A stretch of DNA of 37,599 nucleotides from Verrucomicrobiales bacterium (GCA_029233965.1 JARGOP010000008.1:75007-112605); one strand, 5' to 3'; positions 24,139-31,836 are shown, counted from the first letter of the stretch. Numbers and translations: made by a program. The notes: generated by a model from the letters alone, not told the origin.

Positions 24139-24878
24139 TAATTCAGTTCACGAATGAAGAGGTTCCGGAATTGAACGAGACTGGAGGATGACGAGAGTTC
24201 CCCGTCTTTCCCGAGGCCGCCGTGATGCTGCAGGGCGATGGCACCCTTCTCAGGAACATCGGGAAGGAGCGCATTCTCGATGATGAGGTGGTCGTTCAGG
24301 ACGACGGTGAGGCGGTCTCCTTTCACGGTGATGACAAAGGTGTTCCACTCGCCGACCGCATGGTCGGCCTTTCGCGACGGCGTGACGCCCGCACGAACTT
24401 CGGGGGGATTTTTCTCGTTGTTTCGAATGCCGTAGACTTCACCGGATCCGATCGGCCAGCACCAGATGTTGATTTGATAGGTTCCCTGGCCGCGAAGGTA
24501 GATGCCGGAGTCGGCGTTGGGGGCGAGGTGGGTGATCTTCTGACCGTTATCGTCCTTCACGTAGGAGCCGTCCGGGAGGACATAGGGCATAGCGTAGAAG
24601 CCGTGCGTTTTCTTGATACGCCAGTCGAGGCGGAGTTCGAAGTCGCCGAATTCCTCTTTCGACCAGAGGTTTTTGTCTCCCTTTGCTTCCGAAAGGGCAT
24701 CGTAGTCGATCACTCCATCAACCACCTTCCAATGCCCGTTGTCGCCCTCCGGGATGATCCAGTGGCTCAGATCCCTGCCGTTGAAAAGCGATTGGAAGCC
24801 TTCCGGCGTTTTATCAGGTGCTGCATCGGCAGGGGTGAGACTGGTTAGAAGAAACAGTGCAGGGAAGATTCGTTTCAT
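24138..24878 (-). CDS. Secreted DUF1080 (3-keto-disaccharide hydrolase family) protein
   Basis: A DUF1080 protein of 246 residues, translated from the ATG at 24878. This start begins a signal peptide (MKRIFPALFLLTSLTPADA), whereas an in-frame upstream ATG at 24929 adds only a basic lead. The signature GFQSLFNGRDLSHWIIPEG is followed by GHWKVVDGVIDYDA, FELRLDWRIK and NADSGIYLRGQGTYQINIW. This concanavalin-like jelly-roll domain has recently been linked to 3-keto-glycoside hydrolysis in some members. Others may simply bind sugar, so hydrolase activity here is inference. The gene overlaps the TPR-redoxin start and is divergent from the kinase-like gene. It is probably the first gene of a two-gene unit. 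Confidence 0.88.
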   Translation of the reverse strand: MKRIFPALFLLTSLTPADAAPDKTPEGFQSLFNGRDLSHWIIPEGDNGHWKVVDGVIDYDALSEAKGDKNLWSKEEFGDFELRLDWRIKKTHGFYAMPYVLPDGSYVKDDNGQKITHLAPNADSGIYLRGQGTYQINIWCWPIGSGEVYGIRNNEKNPPEVRAGVTPSRKADHAVGEWNTFVITVKGDRLTVVLNDHLIIENALLPDVPEKGAIALQHHGGLGKDGELSSSSSLVQFRNLFIRELN

Positions 24879-25020
24879 ACGAAGCACTATGATCGTTGCG
24901 CTGCGGGTGCGGCGACCTCTTTTTTCCACGCGATTTCGCCATCGTTGAAGTTTTGGGGATACGGAATGACGAAGGTGAAATCAACTTGCGGAGAGACGCA
25001 TTCCGGTAGACGAGGTTTCC

Positions 25021-26232
25021 ATGAGTGAAGCCGAACCGCCGGTCAAAGAGACGCCCGTGCTGACCGACGTCGAAATCAAAGACGCCCAGGTCATTTTCAA
25101 TGCCGTGTGGAAAGGGCTTGTCGACGAACGGGGGGTCGAAAATCTCCGGTTTCCGAAGGAGATTATATTGCTGGGTGGAGCTCCCGGGTCCGGAAAGGGA
25201 ACGAACACGGGCTTCATCATGAAAGCGAGAGGATTCACCTGCCCGCCGATCATCGTCAGTTCGCTCCTCGACAGTCCCGAAGCGAAAGCGCTTAAGGACA
25301 GCGGTCAGCTCGTCGGAGACCGTGAAGTCATGGGGATTCTCCTTAGGAAAATGCTGGAGCCGGAGTTTCGCGACGGCGCTGTGCTCGACGGATTTCCCCG
25401 CACGAAAGTGCAGGTGGAATGTATGAAGCTGCTTGTCAAAAAGATCAGTAAACTGCACCGCGAGCATGCAGAGACGGATCTGGCGATTCATTTCCGGCGT
25501 CCGGCGATTCACGTCATGGTGCTTTTCGTTGATGAGAAAACCAGCGTCGAGCGTCAGCTCTTCCGTGGCCGGCAAATTGCGAAGCACAATGAAGAGGTCC
25601 GGATGACAGGAGTGGGTGAGCTCCAGGAGTTGCGACCTACAGATCTCGACGTCGAAGCGGCGAAGCATCGTTACCGGGTCTTCAAAGAGAGCACCTGGGA
25701 CGCCTTGCAGTCGCTCCGTGAGGTTTTCTTCTATCACCTCATCAATGCACAGGGCTCGGTTCAGGAAGTGGAGCAGAATATTTTGCAGGAGCTTCAGTAT
25801 CAGAGTTCGCTCGAGCTGGAGCCGGAAACCTTCTCACTGATTCGGGGGATCCCGCTGGCAAGTGAACTGGTGCTGCACGCCCGCCAGGAACTGGTAAAAC
25901 GCCTCGATGAGTATGCGAGGAAAGATCACGCGTTGTTTCAGGAGGTGGTCGATCTTATCAACACCAAGTTCATTCCCATTATCGAGCGACACGCTATCTC
26001 GGGACGGGCTGTGATTAACAACGAGGATGAGGTGCTCTCCAATCCGCTTGCCCTCGCGATGCTCATCGACATTTTTTCCGACCGCGGCTACCACGCGGTC
26101 GTCGACAAGCAGCTTTCCAAGATTCCCGAGCGCGTCAACGTAGCAACAGGCGAAATCGAATTCCGCCCGAATACCACATATCGCATCCGGGTTTACTTCG
26201 AAGGCTCAGAGATCCGCCGGGGCGACCGCTGA
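25021..26232 (+). CDS. Adenylate-kinase-like NMP kinase with long C-terminal extension
   Basis: A 403-residue cytoplasmic protein. The P-loop reads GGAPGSGKGT (residues 52-61) and the NMP-binding motif DGFPRT sits at 123-128, followed by the partner Q131. The LID/ATP region has RGRQIAKHNEEVR and RPTDLDVEAAKHRYRVFKEST, keeping the adenylate-kinase Arg and TD..EA..R pattern. The residues usually involved in adenylate transfer are therefore present. About 150 residues (from about 255) follow the usual C-terminus and do not match a domain I recognise (for example HARQELVKRLDEYARKDHALF). The N-terminus also has an extra helix before the P-loop. A nucleoside monophosphate kinase role is likely but the exact substrate is uncertain. 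Confidence 0.78.
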   Translation: MSEAEPPVKETPVLTDVEIKDAQVIFNAVWKGLVDERGVENLRFPKEIILLGGAPGSGKGTNTGFIMKARGFTCPPIIVSSLLDSPEAKALKDSGQLVGDREVMGILLRKMLEPEFRDGAVLDGFPRTKVQVECMKLLVKKISKLHREHAETDLAIHFRRPAIHVMVLFVDEKTSVERQLFRGRQIAKHNEEVRMTGVGELQELRPTDLDVEAAKHRYRVFKESTWDALQSLREVFFYHLINAQGSVQEVEQNILQELQYQSSLELEPETFSLIRGIPLASELVLHARQELVKRLDEYARKDHALFQEVVDLINTKFIPIIERHAISGRAVINNEDEVLSNPLALAMLIDIFSDRGYHAVVDKQLSKIPERVNVATGEIEFRPNTTYRIRVYFEGSEIRRGDR

Positions 26233-26251
26233 GCCTTCTGAAAGTGGTACG

Positions 26252-28705
26252 TTACTTGATCTCAATCTCAATCGCTTCGGTTTTGGTGAAGCGCTCACGG
26301 GTGTCGCCGCGGCGAACGAGTCGGGCGTGGAAAGATTCCCATGGTTCGATATCAGCGCGGGGTTGGCCCCCTTCGAGGAGAATCTTGCTCGCCGTAGTGC
26401 GGAAGCTCATTGAGCGTCCACCCCATGAAGGGCCGGTCACATCCATGTCGCGAATTCCGCTGGGAAGGCGACGAATCAGCTCATCGAATTTTCGCGTGTT
26501 GTAACCGGGCTCGAACCCGAGTTCTGCCCATCCTTTCGCATAACGGTCACGCTCCTGCCTTGGAAGATTGAAGATGACCTCATTTGGTTCCACAACGGCA
26601 CGGACATCGTCCAGTTTCACACCGTCGGCGGGGAAGTCATACCCGAAGTAGCGATCACTGCGCTCCTGTGCCAGAGCCGGAATCACAAAGTGGATGTGAG
26701 CCCAGTCTCGTCTCCGCTGCTCTTCATCTTCCGAATACTCCGCCACGTAAGTGGCGTTCATTCCTTTGCGGCCAAGGTAAAGGTGGACATCGAATTCGAG
26801 ATCCCCTTCCAGGACCATCTTCCAGATAATTTCCTTGCCGTCAAAGCTCGGCTCCTCCTGCAGGCGGAGGAATTTGCGGTGGCGAATCTGGTGACGTGGA
26901 TCCGGAGCCTCAGGGACGTAAATCCAACTATGGTAATGAAAGCGAATCGGATTCTGGATGAATTGCCCGTCTGCGTTCTTCAAAAAGATATACGCTCTCG
27001 CTTCCGGTCCATAAAAGACTGCTTCGTATTCAGGCTCAACGATCCGGTGAATCTCGGTCCAATCCTTCCCCGGACGGAATCCGTAGAATTCCGGGCTTGT
27101 GATCTCGGGCCGCGGTGCAGCATAGGTGTAATCGATGTCGGTCAATGGCTTCTTTTCCTCAGGCTTGGGAGGAAGCAATGAGGTCGGCATGTCTTCATCG
27201 ACCCCGCCACCGCCAAGGATGGAAACCAGCGTCGGCATCTGACGCCCGAGAGTTCGGTTGGCGATCTTTTTCGTGACCACATCCAATGGCTCGGTCTTCT
27301 TCTCAGCCGGCTGAATGTAGGTGCGGATCTTCCGGCGTCCCAACATCTGCCCGATCGTAAGGGCCACGTCTTCATCGACGAAGTCCTCGAAGTCGGAGAA
27401 AATGTAGAGCGAATCGATCTTTTCCTCCATGAGGAATTCGATCGCGGATTGGACACGGCTCCGGTCCCAGCGTCCATCCGCAAGAAACTGATTCGGGCGG
27501 GTTTTGTAAGTCTCGATGAGACGGTCCACATAGCGCTGAGGTGCTTTTTTGGGAAGATCGTGCCACAGGAACCAGTAAGGAGTCCGTGTCTTCAGCTCGG
27601 GATGATACGGAACGACTTCTTCGGGAACGATGAGGCGCACAGTCTCAAGATCATCAGGATTCCTCTCCTGACGCATGACCATGTTGCGAACATAAACAAC
27701 AGGAGCGTCTTTGAAGTTTTTATCGACCTCACGGACCACCATCGGCAGGTATTCCGCCATTGAACCGGAGACGTCGAGAATGACGCCGAGGACGTCACCT
27801 TGCATTTCCTGGCCGAACATCATCTTCGACTCAGAGGAAGTCGGCATGCCGAGGCTCATGGAGGGGTTGAAGGAAACGATGTTCTCCATCGCCATGTCGG
27901 CGACTGGGACGTCGAGGCTGGAAATGGAGAGGCTGGACTCTGCTGAGACGGAAATAATGTCGGTCACGGCGGTGTTGACGGCCGTCGTTGGATCGACGGT
28001 CGGCTTCTCCATTGTCGTGTCATCGATCGTTTCCTCCTGCTGCTCAGCGGCGTTCGAGGCCACAATCTGAGGAGGAACGTTGGGTGGAATCTTGGTTGCG
28101 ACTGAGATCAAGAGCGCAAAAATCGCGACGTGCAGGAGCACGGTAATAATGATCGAATTGTATTTGTCTCGCTTGATTGACGCTTCGCGGAGACGCTTGG
28201 CTTCCTCCTCGGCCGCGTGGAGAGCGTCCATCTCATCGCTGGAGAAAGAGACCTTCGGAAGAGCGATGGGATCGTTTGATCCGCCACCGGACTTGAGCGC
28301 CTCAACGATCGCCGGGGCCGCAGCGGTGGGTGGCGGAGGAGATGTGCTCTCCACTTCTTCGTCGATATCCTCCGCGGAAAGAGCTACCGGAGTCGGCGCC
28401 ACTGTCGCAGCGATTTGCTGTTCGATTTGTTGCTGATAGATCAGTGACGGCTCATACTCAGGATCAATCTCAAGAGAGCTGGCAACAAGGCCTCTGGCCT
28501 GTTCCAGTGCGCCCACTGCGGCGTAACATTTCGCGGCATCAAGCCATGGCCCCGGTTCGCGGGGCAGGGCTTCTCCCTGATTCACGACCTCGACGGCGGT
28601 ATCGTGGCGGCTCTCGGCGACGAGAGCTTCAACGAGGGAAAGGCGCAGCTCCCAATTTTCGGGGTTGGCGGCGAGCGCTGACTGGAGTTCTGGAGTAGTA
28701 GGCAC
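26252..28705 (-). CDS. TPR + TonB-like single-pass anchor + vWA domain protein
   Basis: An 817-residue protein starting at GTG (28705). Residues 1-100 are TPR-like helices, then an acidic and Pro-rich stretch. The hydrophobic segment SIIITVLLHVAIFALLISVA (184-203) followed by TKIPPNVPP resembles the TonB/ExbD-type N-terminal anchor, although no TonB C-terminal domain was found. The vWA domain starts with GVILDVSGSMAEY, a perfect MIDAS motif (D311, S313, S315). The region after about residue 600 is of unknown fold (HYHSWIYVPEAPDPR, WGGRSMSFR). A cytoplasmic TPR and a periplasmic vWA are predicted. MoxR-associated vWA proteins are comparable, but no MoxR gene is nearby. Convergent with the kinase-like gene. 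Confidence 0.75.
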   Translation of the reverse strand: MPTTPELQSALAANPENWELRLSLVEALVAESRHDTAVEVVNQGEALPREPGPWLDAAKCYAAVGALEQARGLVASSLEIDPEYEPSLIYQQQIEQQIAATVAPTPVALSAEDIDEEVESTSPPPPTAAAPAIVEALKSGGGSNDPIALPKVSFSSDEMDALHAAEEEAKRLREASIKRDKYNSIIITVLLHVAIFALLISVATKIPPNVPPQIVASNAAEQQEETIDDTTMEKPTVDPTTAVNTAVTDIISVSAESSLSISSLDVPVADMAMENIVSFNPSMSLGMPTSSESKMMFGQEMQGDVLGVILDVSGSMAEYLPMVVREVDKNFKDAPVVYVRNMVMRQERNPDDLETVRLIVPEEVVPYHPELKTRTPYWFLWHDLPKKAPQRYVDRLIETYKTRPNQFLADGRWDRSRVQSAIEFLMEEKIDSLYIFSDFEDFVDEDVALTIGQMLGRRKIRTYIQPAEKKTEPLDVVTKKIANRTLGRQMPTLVSILGGGGVDEDMPTSLLPPKPEEKKPLTDIDYTYAAPRPEITSPEFYGFRPGKDWTEIHRIVEPEYEAVFYGPEARAYIFLKNADGQFIQNPIRFHYHSWIYVPEAPDPRHQIRHRKFLRLQEEPSFDGKEIIWKMVLEGDLEFDVHLYLGRKGMNATYVAEYSEDEEQRRRDWAHIHFVIPALAQERSDRYFGYDFPADGVKLDDVRAVVEPNEVIFNLPRQERDRYAKGWAELGFEPGYNTRKFDELIRRLPSGIRDMDVTGPSWGGRSMSFRTTASKILLEGGQPRADIEPWESFHARLVRRGDTRERFTKTEAIEIEIK

Positions 28706-28708
28706 GGC

Positions 28709-29269
28709 TTGCGAGGTGTTTGGGATTGGGCGGCATTAAGCCAGAATTTGTTGGCTTCGGCCAGTGTAAAATGTGACTTCAATATCAGGTTTTTTTTCAT
28801 TCCCTTGAGCGAGCGTATTTCAGAATCGGGCCGGGAGCGGTCAAAATGGGCCTTCTTGAAGCATTTTCCCGTGACCATATTGGGGATCGTTCTGGTTTCT
28901 CTGGCCGTGTTCGGGTGGTGGCAGAGCGGCCATTATTCGGAGAGGAGGCTTCACTACTTCGGATTGCGGTCAGCAGAAGTGTTCACCTCCAGCTCACTGA
29001 TCCGGATCAGTGTTGTCGACGGCTACATTGATCCTCACGGCCGGCCGAGGGGGTATAAACAGCGGAATGCACGGGGAAAAATGATGATCCGCCCGATGGT
29101 GCCCTCGTTGAGATTCGCCCCGACTATTTGGGAACTCACTCTGGGATTCTGGCATTTGGTTCTGGGGATCGCTGTTGCGACGGGGATTGCCGCTGTGTGT
29201 GAATGGCGGATTTTAAAGAAGCGGAGGGGGGAGCATGCTGCCATCGGGCTCGCCACGGGTCGGAATTGA
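28709..29269 (+). CDS. Hypothetical small membrane protein, start uncertain
   Basis: The longest in-frame reading starts at TTG 28709 and gives 186 residues. The first 45 or so residues look unlike a protein start and overlap the promoter region of the minus-strand vWA gene. A later start, TTG 28856 or GTG 28871, just before the hydrophobic segment TILGIVLVSLAVFGWW, is likely. Two hydrophobic segments flank a soluble part with GLRSAEVFTSSSLIRISVVDGYIDPHG. The second, LTLGFWHLVLGIAVATGIAAV, is followed by WRILKKRR. This layout resembles a common PVC family of short two-TM proteins that often end in a CxxCGYDLR zinc ribbon; that tail is absent here. Function unknown. Confidence 0.5.
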   Translation: MRGVWDWAALSQNLLASASVKCDFNIRFFFIPLSERISESGRERSKWAFLKHFPVTILGIVLVSLAVFGWWQSGHYSERRLHYFGLRSAEVFTSSSLIRISVVDGYIDPHGRPRGYKQRNARGKMMIRPMVPSLRFAPTIWELTLGFWHLVLGIAVATGIAAVCEWRILKKRRGEHAAIGLATGRN

Positions 29270-29270
29270 A
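29252..29270. repeat. Copy of the tRNA-Thr 3' end (18 of 19 bases)
   Basis: The 19 bases at 29252-29270 match the first 19 bases (plus-strand order) of the tRNA gene at 29415-29433 with one mismatch (G for T at 29257). The copies are in the same orientation, 163 bases apart. The rest of a tRNA is not present here, so this is a fragment. It overlaps the end of the small membrane protein gene. Confidence 0.7.
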
Positions 29271-29272
29271 TT

Positions 29273-29294
29273 GTCTGCCCGCAAGCGGTCAGAC
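29273..29294. other. Inverted repeat just after the membrane protein stop
   Basis: GTCTG c CCGC aa GCGG t CAGAC forms a 9-pair stem broken by one mismatch. It lies 3 bases after the stop at 29269. With no T-run it could end transcription only with Rho, or it may belong to the palindrome cluster reaching to 29365. Confidence 0.5.
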
Positions 29295-29325
29295 CGGCGG
29301 GGCGCTGCTGCGCAGAGTCCCGAAT

Positions 29326-29365
29326 TTCGCCTTTGGCGAACCGGGGGCCGTGACTTCGCCGGTTC
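29326..29365. repeat. Nested palindromes in the tRNA 3' flank
   Basis: TTCGCC-TTT-GGCGAA (29326-29340) is a perfect hairpin. It overlaps GAACCGG (29338-29344) paired with CCGGTTC (29359-29365). The two structures are mutually exclusive in part. They could serve as a tRNA 3' processing or termination region or as a small REP-like element. No U-run is seen on either strand. Confidence 0.45.
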
Positions 29366-29413
29366 AATGAGTTTCTTCTTCCGGCTTGGTAAACCACCGG
29401 ACGCCCGGAGGCG

Positions 29414-29485
29414 AGCCACTGGTCGGAATTGAACCGACGACCTATTCATTACGAGTGAATTGCTCTACCCCTGAGCTACAGTGGC
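29414..29485 (-). tRNA. tRNA-Thr (anticodon CGT)
   Basis: The minus strand folds as a full tRNA. Acceptor GCCACTG (5' end at 29485) pairs with CAGTGGC ending at 29415. The D-arm contains GCTC...GAGC. The anticodon stem ATTCA/TGAAT encloses the loop CTCGTAA with anticodon CGT, reading ACG threonine codons. The T-arm is GTCGG-TTCAATT-CCGAC. Position 29414 would be the discriminator base (U). The CCA end is not encoded. A perfect -35 and good -10 lie upstream. Confidence 0.93.
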
Positions 29486-29494
29486 GGGAAGGAT

Positions 29495-29508
29495 GCCCGA
29501 AATCGGGC
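29495..29508 (-). other. Short hairpin in the pre-tRNA leader
   Basis: GCCCGA-TT-TCGGGC (minus strand) is a perfect inverted repeat placed between the predicted transcription start (about 29509) and the mature tRNA 5' end. It could affect RNase P processing or early elongation, or be incidental. Confidence 0.4.
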
Positions 29509-29515
29509 GGGCGGA

Positions 29516-29543
29516 AATCTAATCCAATTGGGTCCAGTGTCAA
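29516..29543 (-). promoter_or_regulatory. Sigma-70-type promoter for tRNA-Thr
   Basis: On the minus strand TTGACA (29543-29538) is a perfect -35 hexamer. After 16 bases comes TAGATT (29521-29516). Predicted start is near 29509, about 24 bases before the tRNA 5' end. Confidence 0.6.
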
Positions 29544-29645
29544 TGAGAGCGCACAGCTCGCGTTTTCAGCAATTTCACGGTAGATTATTTTTCGGGAATC
29601 AGGTCACACTGAACCGGTTGAAGGCAAGATAGGGTAGAAATCAAA

Positions 29646-30200
29646 ATGGATCGGACCACGCAGGAGCTGTTTGTTGAGCAGGTCCGCGAGCACCACGCGG
29701 GCTTGCGGGGCTTTGTTCGTGCGCTCGGGGTGGATCCTCTCTGGGTCGATGATGTCGCGCAGGAGGCCTTCATTGTCGCCTACAACCGCCTGGAGGAATT
29801 TGACCGTGAGCGCGATTTCGGCGCATGGCTCCGGGGCATTGCGAGGAATCTCGTGATCAATGAACGACGTAAAGATGCACGACGGAAGCGAATTCTTTCC
29901 GACAATCTGACGGACGTGCTGCTTTCCAGTTCGTCCGCGAGCGATCATGAGGAAGAGGAAATTGGAGACAATGGCCTCGCCAAACTCAACGCGCTGCGGG
30001 CGTGTGTAGCGGATCTTCCTGAAAAAAGTCTGAGGCTGCTTCGCTCGCGCTACGAAGACGAGAACTCGGCGCTTGATATTGCCGATGAATTTGAAATGAA
30101 GGCTCCTGCGGTCCGTAAAGCGCTGGAGAGAGTTCGTGTTTCCCTGCGCAAGTGCATGGAGAAGCGGTTGGAAGCGGGTCCGGTCACAGAGTCTGCCTGA
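29646..30200 (+). CDS. ECF-type RNA polymerase sigma factor
   Basis: A 184-residue sigma-70 family factor with only regions 2 and 4. Region 2 (about residues 10-78) has VDDVAQEAFIVAYNRLEEFD, with the core-binding helix, and DFGAWLRGIARNLVINERRK, the -10 recognising helix. An acidic, Ser-rich linker follows (about 90-105). Region 4 (about 118-172) has LPEKSLRLLRSRYEDENSALDIADEFEMKAPAVRKALERVRVSLRKCM, here quoted by its key blocks SRYEDE, IADEF and VRKALERVR, forming the -35 helix-turn-helix. It is immediately followed by a FecR-type protein, its likely anti-sigma partner, with the stop and next start one base apart. Target promoters are unknown; autoregulation cannot be judged. Confidence 0.88.
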   Translation: MDRTTQELFVEQVREHHAGLRGFVRALGVDPLWVDDVAQEAFIVAYNRLEEFDRERDFGAWLRGIARNLVINERRKDARRKRILSDNLTDVLLSSSSASDHEEEEIGDNGLAKLNALRACVADLPEKSLRLLRSRYEDENSALDIADEFEMKAPAVRKALERVRVSLRKCMEKRLEAGPVTESA

Positions 30201-30201
30201 A

Positions 30202-31833
30202 ATGATGGAGTCAAATTCACGAGCCGAAGCGTTGCTGTCCGAATTCCTCAGTGGAGATGCGTCGGAAGAGGTGCTTCGTGAGTTGGCGGATCTTGCTTCC
30301 GGGGATGCCTCCCTGGCGTCCCGGATCCGGACAGAGTTGGAATTTTCCGAGATGCTGAGGCAGTCGATCGGGGAAGATGCCACGGGTGGAGATGTCCTGT
30401 TTTTTCAATCGAAAGCGGCATTTGAGGTGCCGAAGAGCGGGCTTTTCGAGAAGGCCTGCGATGGCGACATCAGCTCCGTGGAATGCGACCAGCTCGCCAA
30501 GTTTTTGTTCGATTCGCCCGGGGAAGTGGCTTCCCTGAAAAAGCGGCTTGCCGAGGATGAGTGGATTCGTGAAGCGGTTTCCGGGTCACGGAGTGAGGAG
30601 GCGTTTATTGAAGCTCTCGAAACAAGGATGTGGGCTGAGACGGTCCGGGATCATTTTGTCGAAGATTTTCAGGATCGACTGGAGCGGGAAATCTCAGTCG
30701 TCGGCGAAGCGGATAACATCGTTGAAATGCCGGTCTCGTGGACGCCAACCGTGCTGAAAATGGCGGCGGTCGCGGCGGCAGTGGTCTTTGGTGCATTCAT
30801 GATGACCCAGGTCGGAGTGAATGGCCTTCCGGCTTCGAATTCGGTCGCGACGGTCACAAAGTCGAGCGCCGATGTGAAATGGTTGGGCGAACATGTTCCC
30901 GGTGCGGACGGGGAAGTGAGCGTCGGGCCGTATGAGCTGGAGCGTGGCATCGTGGCGCTGAAATTTGCCAATGGTGGAGAAATGACCGTCGAGGGGCCGG
31001 CTCTTTTTGAAGTGAAGGATGATGCGACCGCCCATGTCTATCATGGTGTCGCGATGGCCCGGAATAAGCCCTTCAAATCCGGGATCACGCTGAAGTCGAA
31101 CGGACTCAGTGTCTCCGAGCCGGTGCCGCTCATCGGAATCGACGCACGTTCGGAGTTTTCCACGGAAGCAATCGTCTTCGAAGGGGACGGGGGGGTCTGT
31201 CTTGACGGGGGTAGTTGCCGCTCGCTGTTTGAATTTGAAGCGGTCAAAGCGGATCGGAACCGCGACCGTCTTGTCGATATTCCCTACAACCCGCAGCCAT
31301 TCCTCGGAGGTTGGGAGCTGCTTTCCGGGGTGGAAAAGAATCTGGGTTCGGTCCGGATTGAAATGCCGGGAACGACAATTGAGTCTACGGATCGGGAAGG
31401 GGAAGTTCAGGTGTTTGTCGAAAATGAATCGTTCCGGCCCGAAGCCGATCTCGAGGTCGATCAGATTCGCACGGGACACTTTGCTTCTGCGGAGCTGAAT
31501 CCCGGGCAGGCTCTCCAGGCGCGGGGGGACTTGAGAAGTTATCTGCTCCAGCTTTGGCCGACCAACGGGGTCGAAGGCGAAGAGGTCGAGGCCTCCCTGA
31601 CCTTCGATCATGAAGTGGTCGGTGTGATTTATTCTTCAGACCGCCTTACCGATTCAGACCTGTCGGTCGGAACGTCGATTCCCCATGTCGGAGCAGAGTT
31701 CAACAAAGAGCGTGGCCTCGACCTCGGTCGGGATGAAATCCTGTTGAGTGATGATCGGCGCACGCTGAATTTGAAACTCAAGGGCGGCGAACTCGAGGTC
31801 GATCAGATCCGGGTGCTGGTCGCGTTGAACTAG
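30202..31833 (+). CDS. FecR-like transmembrane anti-sigma factor with two N-terminal anti-sigma-like modules
   Basis: A 544-residue protein read from the ATG at 30202 (second ATG 30205). This start is preferred over an upstream in-frame one inside the sigma gene because it restores the usual coupling. Two related helical modules lie at residues 8-56 and 80-126, each with a pattern L-x-E-x(3)-GD-x-S and a following helical stretch. One membrane span follows (about 183-203, VLKMAAVAAAVVFGAFMMT). The FecR domain is about 228-350 (ALKFANGGEMTVEGPALFEVKDDATAHVYHG, recognisable by VEGPALFEV). The last part has Cys C-x5-C (about 334-340) and a repeated LEVDQIR at mid and end. Cytoplasmic modules would hold the sigma factor and the periplasmic part would sense. 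No TonB-dependent transducer is present. Confidence 0.78.
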   Translation: MMESNSRAEALLSEFLSGDASEEVLRELADLASGDASLASRIRTELEFSEMLRQSIGEDATGGDVLFFQSKAAFEVPKSGLFEKACDGDISSVECDQLAKFLFDSPGEVASLKKRLAEDEWIREAVSGSRSEEAFIEALETRMWAETVRDHFVEDFQDRLEREISVVGEADNIVEMPVSWTPTVLKMAAVAAAVVFGAFMMTQVGVNGLPASNSVATVTKSSADVKWLGEHVPGADGEVSVGPYELERGIVALKFANGGEMTVEGPALFEVKDDATAHVYHGVAMARNKPFKSGITLKSNGLSVSEPVPLIGIDARSEFSTEAIVFEGDGGVCLDGGSCRSLFEFEAVKADRNRDRLVDIPYNPQPFLGGWELLSGVEKNLGSVRIEMPGTTIESTDREGEVQVFVENESFRPEADLEVDQIRTGHFASAELNPGQALQARGDLRSYLLQLWPTNGVEGEEVEASLTFDHEVVGVIYSSDRLTDSDLSVGTSIPHVGAEFNKERGLDLGRDEILLSDDRRTLNLKLKGGELEVDQIRVLVALN

Positions 31834-31836
31834 TCT

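Noticed and set aside
24879-24929. An upstream ATG extension of the DUF1080 protein
   Set aside because: It adds a basic stretch before a complete signal peptide. The ATG at 24878 gives a normal exported protein.
29252-29270. A second complete tRNA gene
   Set aside because: Only the 3' part is present; the T-stem partner, anticodon arm and D-arm are missing.
29213-29449. A minus-strand open frame reading through the tRNA 3' flank
   Set aside because: It overlaps the tRNA gene and the palindromes and looks like the classic false protein produced by translating tRNA regions.
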